A stretch of DNA of 14,273 nucleotides from Candidatus Roizmanbacteria bacterium CG_4_10_14_0_8_um_filter_33_9 (GTDB taxonomy: Bacteria; Patescibacteriota; Microgenomatia; UBA1406; GWC2-37-13). A program made the position numbers and the translations under genes. Below the pieces are notes generated by a model. The model searched no databases, was not told the origin of the DNA, and saw only the letters and a program-made list of their open reading frames with translations. Shown here piece by piece: positions 12,813 to 14,273 of the stretch. Numbering within the stretch: the stretch's first letter is position 1; each line of letters starts with the position of its first letter. The stretch spans positions 1 through 14,273 of the forward strand of contig PFLI01000138.1 in assembly GCA_002785065.1 (NCBI GenBank), written 5' to 3'.

Positions 12813-13900
12813 TGTCATCATTACGTATGATAAGTGAAGGGATAATAGGATATAGCGAACAATTAAAACAACCTGAACATAAATATGCATATTATTTTGG
12901 TGGGGTTATGATGTCTTCTGCGCATCTTGCACCCATCAGACAAACTATGGTTGAGATGTATGGAAAAGATAATGTGACAATACTGGCTTCTGCTTTATCA
13001 AAAGATTTTCCTCAGCCGAGGAAACACCAAATCGCTTCAGAGATTGAGGAAAAACTACGGAAAGGTGAGCAAATAAAATTAATTTGTCATTCTTTGGGTA
13101 CAGTTGAAGCAATGCGGGTATTGCGAGCAGTTGATCAACATATACTAGAACAAAATCGGGGCAATATATCAATTGATTTAATTAGTCCGGCAGGATTATT
13201 TTCTGACGCAAGGGGAATGGCCGTGTTTATGCGACGATTTGTCGATAATTCTGTACTCCGAGAAAAATTCAAGCCATCGCTACGAAGAGGAATAGAGTCG
13301 CTAGCTATCTATCCTCCAGAAATAGATGGATTTTCAGAGGTAATGCAACTATTGTTTCCTGATTGGAAACCTGCGAAGGTGCAAGGAATACCAGAACAAA
13401 TTGCAGCGTTGCTTCATTTACATCCCGAAAAACTTGCCGACTTGCGTTATGCTGATGAATTTGTAAATGATGCGATAGGGCTTCAAGACAGAGGATTATT
13501 AGAAGAAGCTCTTATAATGAGAGGAAGGATATTAATGCCTTCTATCATGAAATTTCATCAAGAATCGGTTCGTAGAGATAAGAAACAACCAACGGAAAAC
13601 CAACGGCTTCACTTTAGTCATTTTACAGAAGCAGGAAAAATTATTATTCGGTTATTAACGGGAAAAACAAATGAAACGTTACATAAATTACATGAGGATG
13701 GTGTGGTAGTGCGTATTTTATATCTTGCAAAAGACCCAATAGTATTAAAACATGATATTATGATATTTTATCATTCAGACAATTGGGAAGAGTTGATTGT
13801 GTCGGGTAAGGTCATTGCGGCAGGTGATTTAGGTCACTCAAGCCACGTAATCCTCCCGGATGTTTTAAAACTTCTCGAAGAGCCTATTCCTTCGCCTTGA
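12812..13900 (+). CDS. Alpha/beta hydrolase-like protein
   Basis: Using ATG at 12812, the protein has 362 residues. KLICHSLGTVEAMRVL (89-104) is a nucleophile elbow with Ser94. ILYLAKDPIVL (302-312) offers Asp308 as the acid, and GDLGHSSHVILPD (338-350) offers His342 or His345 as the base, in the order expected for an alpha/beta-hydrolase triad. The segment between (about 130-295) is a large helical lid, with no clear relative that I recognise. There is no signal peptide. The start was chosen because TAATG couples it to the GH18-like gene; an in-frame ATG at 12791 exists but would overlap. The two proteins are likely made together. The substrate (lipid, ester or peptide) is unknown. The 3' end overlaps the convergent gene by 17 bp. 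Confidence 0.75.
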   Translation: MSSLRMISEGIIGYSEQLKQPEHKYAYYFGGVMMSSAHLAPIRQTMVEMYGKDNVTILASALSKDFPQPRKHQIASEIEEKLRKGEQIKLICHSLGTVEAMRVLRAVDQHILEQNRGNISIDLISPAGLFSDARGMAVFMRRFVDNSVLREKFKPSLRRGIESLAIYPPEIDGFSEVMQLLFPDWKPAKVQGIPEQIAALLHLHPEKLADLRYADEFVNDAIGLQDRGLLEEALIMRGRILMPSIMKFHQESVRRDKKQPTENQRLHFSHFTEAGKIIIRLLTGKTNETLHKLHEDGVVVRILYLAKDPIVLKHDIMIFYHSDNWEELIVSGKVIAAGDLGHSSHVILPDVLKLLEEPIPSP

Positions 13901-14189
13901 TTTTTGATTTGAAAGCACCCAGTTCTTTTAATTTCCACATGAAAAGTGCAGCCTTGTTTCTGGCGTTTGCATCAATCACAAAGCGAAGAGCTTCTTCGAG
14001 GATGGCTCGGGGAATAGTTTTGGCGAGCTTCATATAGACGCCTTTCCGTCTGGTATCGCCAAGTTTTTCCGAAAGATGAATTCCAAAGGTCTGAAACTCA
14101 CGGGAGACATATTTATCTTTGACAGGATTAAATTTTTTTAGGATATCAGCAACGGATTGCATAGTTTTTTTAAGATCCTTTTTGTTCAT
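13884..14189 (-). CDS. Small conserved-looking hypothetical protein
   Basis: The 101-residue protein is Lys/Arg-rich and predicted mostly helical: MNKKDLKKTMQSVADILKKF, then KYVSREFQTFGIHLSEKLGD, VYMKLAKTIPRAILEEAL, ANARNKAALFMWKLKEL. I recall similar proteins in candidate-phylum genomes, especially the RxKAxLFMWKLK end, but know no function. No signal peptide or membrane segment. The start at 14189 lies inside the RelE-like fragment in another frame and has only a weak AAAAG upstream. Its stop overlaps the alpha/beta hydrolase stop by 17 bp in convergent orientation. A nucleic-acid-binding role is possible from the charge but unproven. Confidence 0.65.
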   Translation of the reverse strand: MNKKDLKKTMQSVADILKKFNPVKDKYVSREFQTFGIHLSEKLGDTRRKGVYMKLAKTIPRAILEEALRFVIDANARNKAALFMWKLKELGAFKSKIKAKE

Positions 14190-14247
14190 CTTTTGATAAA
14201 ATGCTTAGTTCTTTTTGTGATTGTGGTGTAAAAACAATTTCATACAT
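14170..14247 (-). pseudogene. Truncated RelE/ParE-like toxin start
   Basis: A 25-codon frame, MYEIVFTPQSQKELSILSKD plus five residues, matches the typical first strand and helix of RelE/ParE-family toxins (usually about 85-100 residues), then stops. The rest of the fold, including the basic catalytic C-terminus, is absent. It is replaced by the overlapping gene at 13884-14189. It is most likely a remnant, though a short regulatory reading frame cannot be excluded. Confidence 0.55.
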
Positions 14248-14273
14248 GGATATTTTTCATTATTTCATCAATG
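14240..14273 (-). CDS. C-terminal end of a possible antitoxin gene (partial)
   Basis: The frame entering from the right edge reads IDEIMKNIHV and a stop. The stop overlaps the RelE-like start in ATGTATGA, an arrangement usual in antitoxin-toxin operons. Only ten codons are visible, so identity rests on context. Confidence 0.35.
   Translation of the reverse strand, partial: IDEIMKNIHV

Overview
The window is AT-rich and compact. It looks like a genome fragment of an uncultivated Patescibacteria (Candidate Phyla Radiation) bacterium, probably of the Microgenomates type. This is an inference from gene content and style: a minimal nucleotidyltransferase beside a WecB/TagA/CpsF glycosyltransferase, a PEGA-domain membrane protein, a GH18-like protein, MreB with an altered phosphate motif, an NHL-repeat surface protein, three tRNA genes without an encoded CCA, few Shine-Dalgarno sites, and short repeats scattered through both intergenic and coding DNA. 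No marker gene fixes the lineage.

Layout. 1-3070 (minus): a large secreted NHL-repeat plus Calx-beta-like protein whose C-terminus lies off the left edge, with a clear promoter at 3122-3151. 3169-3232: octamer/inverted repeat in the divergent spacer. 3249-3626 (plus): small HExxH metallopeptidase. 3643-4982 (minus): a two-gene operon (cyclase/KynB-like amidohydrolase, then isochorismatase-like cysteine hydrolase) followed by a small dubious ORF containing a GC-rich hairpin repeat. 4987-5502 (minus): a truncated HTH fragment flush with the 3' end of tRNA-Ser(GCT), two tRNA T-arm-like repeats, then tRNA-Leu(CAG). 5540-6422: an orphan 213-residue gene with its own promoter, between two identical 34-bp direct repeats; the right copy is the end of the nucleotidyltransferase gene. 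6366-8016 (minus): nucleotidyltransferase overlapping a WecB/TagA/CpsF glycosyltransferase, probably for envelope glycopolymers. 8289-9299 (minus): MreB. 9420-9496: a palindromic multi-hairpin repeat. 9562-10761 (plus): PEGA-domain protein. 10858-10928 (minus): tRNA-Trp(CCA). 11008-11610 (minus): monothiol glutaredoxin-like domain with a proline-rich tail. 11712-13900 (plus): GH18-like protein and alpha/beta hydrolase coupled by a TAATG overlap. 13884-14273 (minus): a small conserved-looking protein, a truncated RelE-like toxin start, and the end of a possible antitoxin.

How it fits together. Most recognisable genes serve the cell envelope (surface adhesin-like protein, glycosyltransferase pair, MreB, PEGA anchor, GH18-like lytic or binding protein). 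The second theme is genome plasticity. The 4980-6430 stretch carries three independent traces of insertion or recombination at tRNA and gene 3' ends. Short repeats (heptads, octads, palindromes and a common 24-bp word) have entered the nucleotidyltransferase and GH18-like reading frames without breaking them. The best candidate for something undescribed is the 849-bp repeat-bounded cassette with its orphan gene next to the tRNA-derived repeats.
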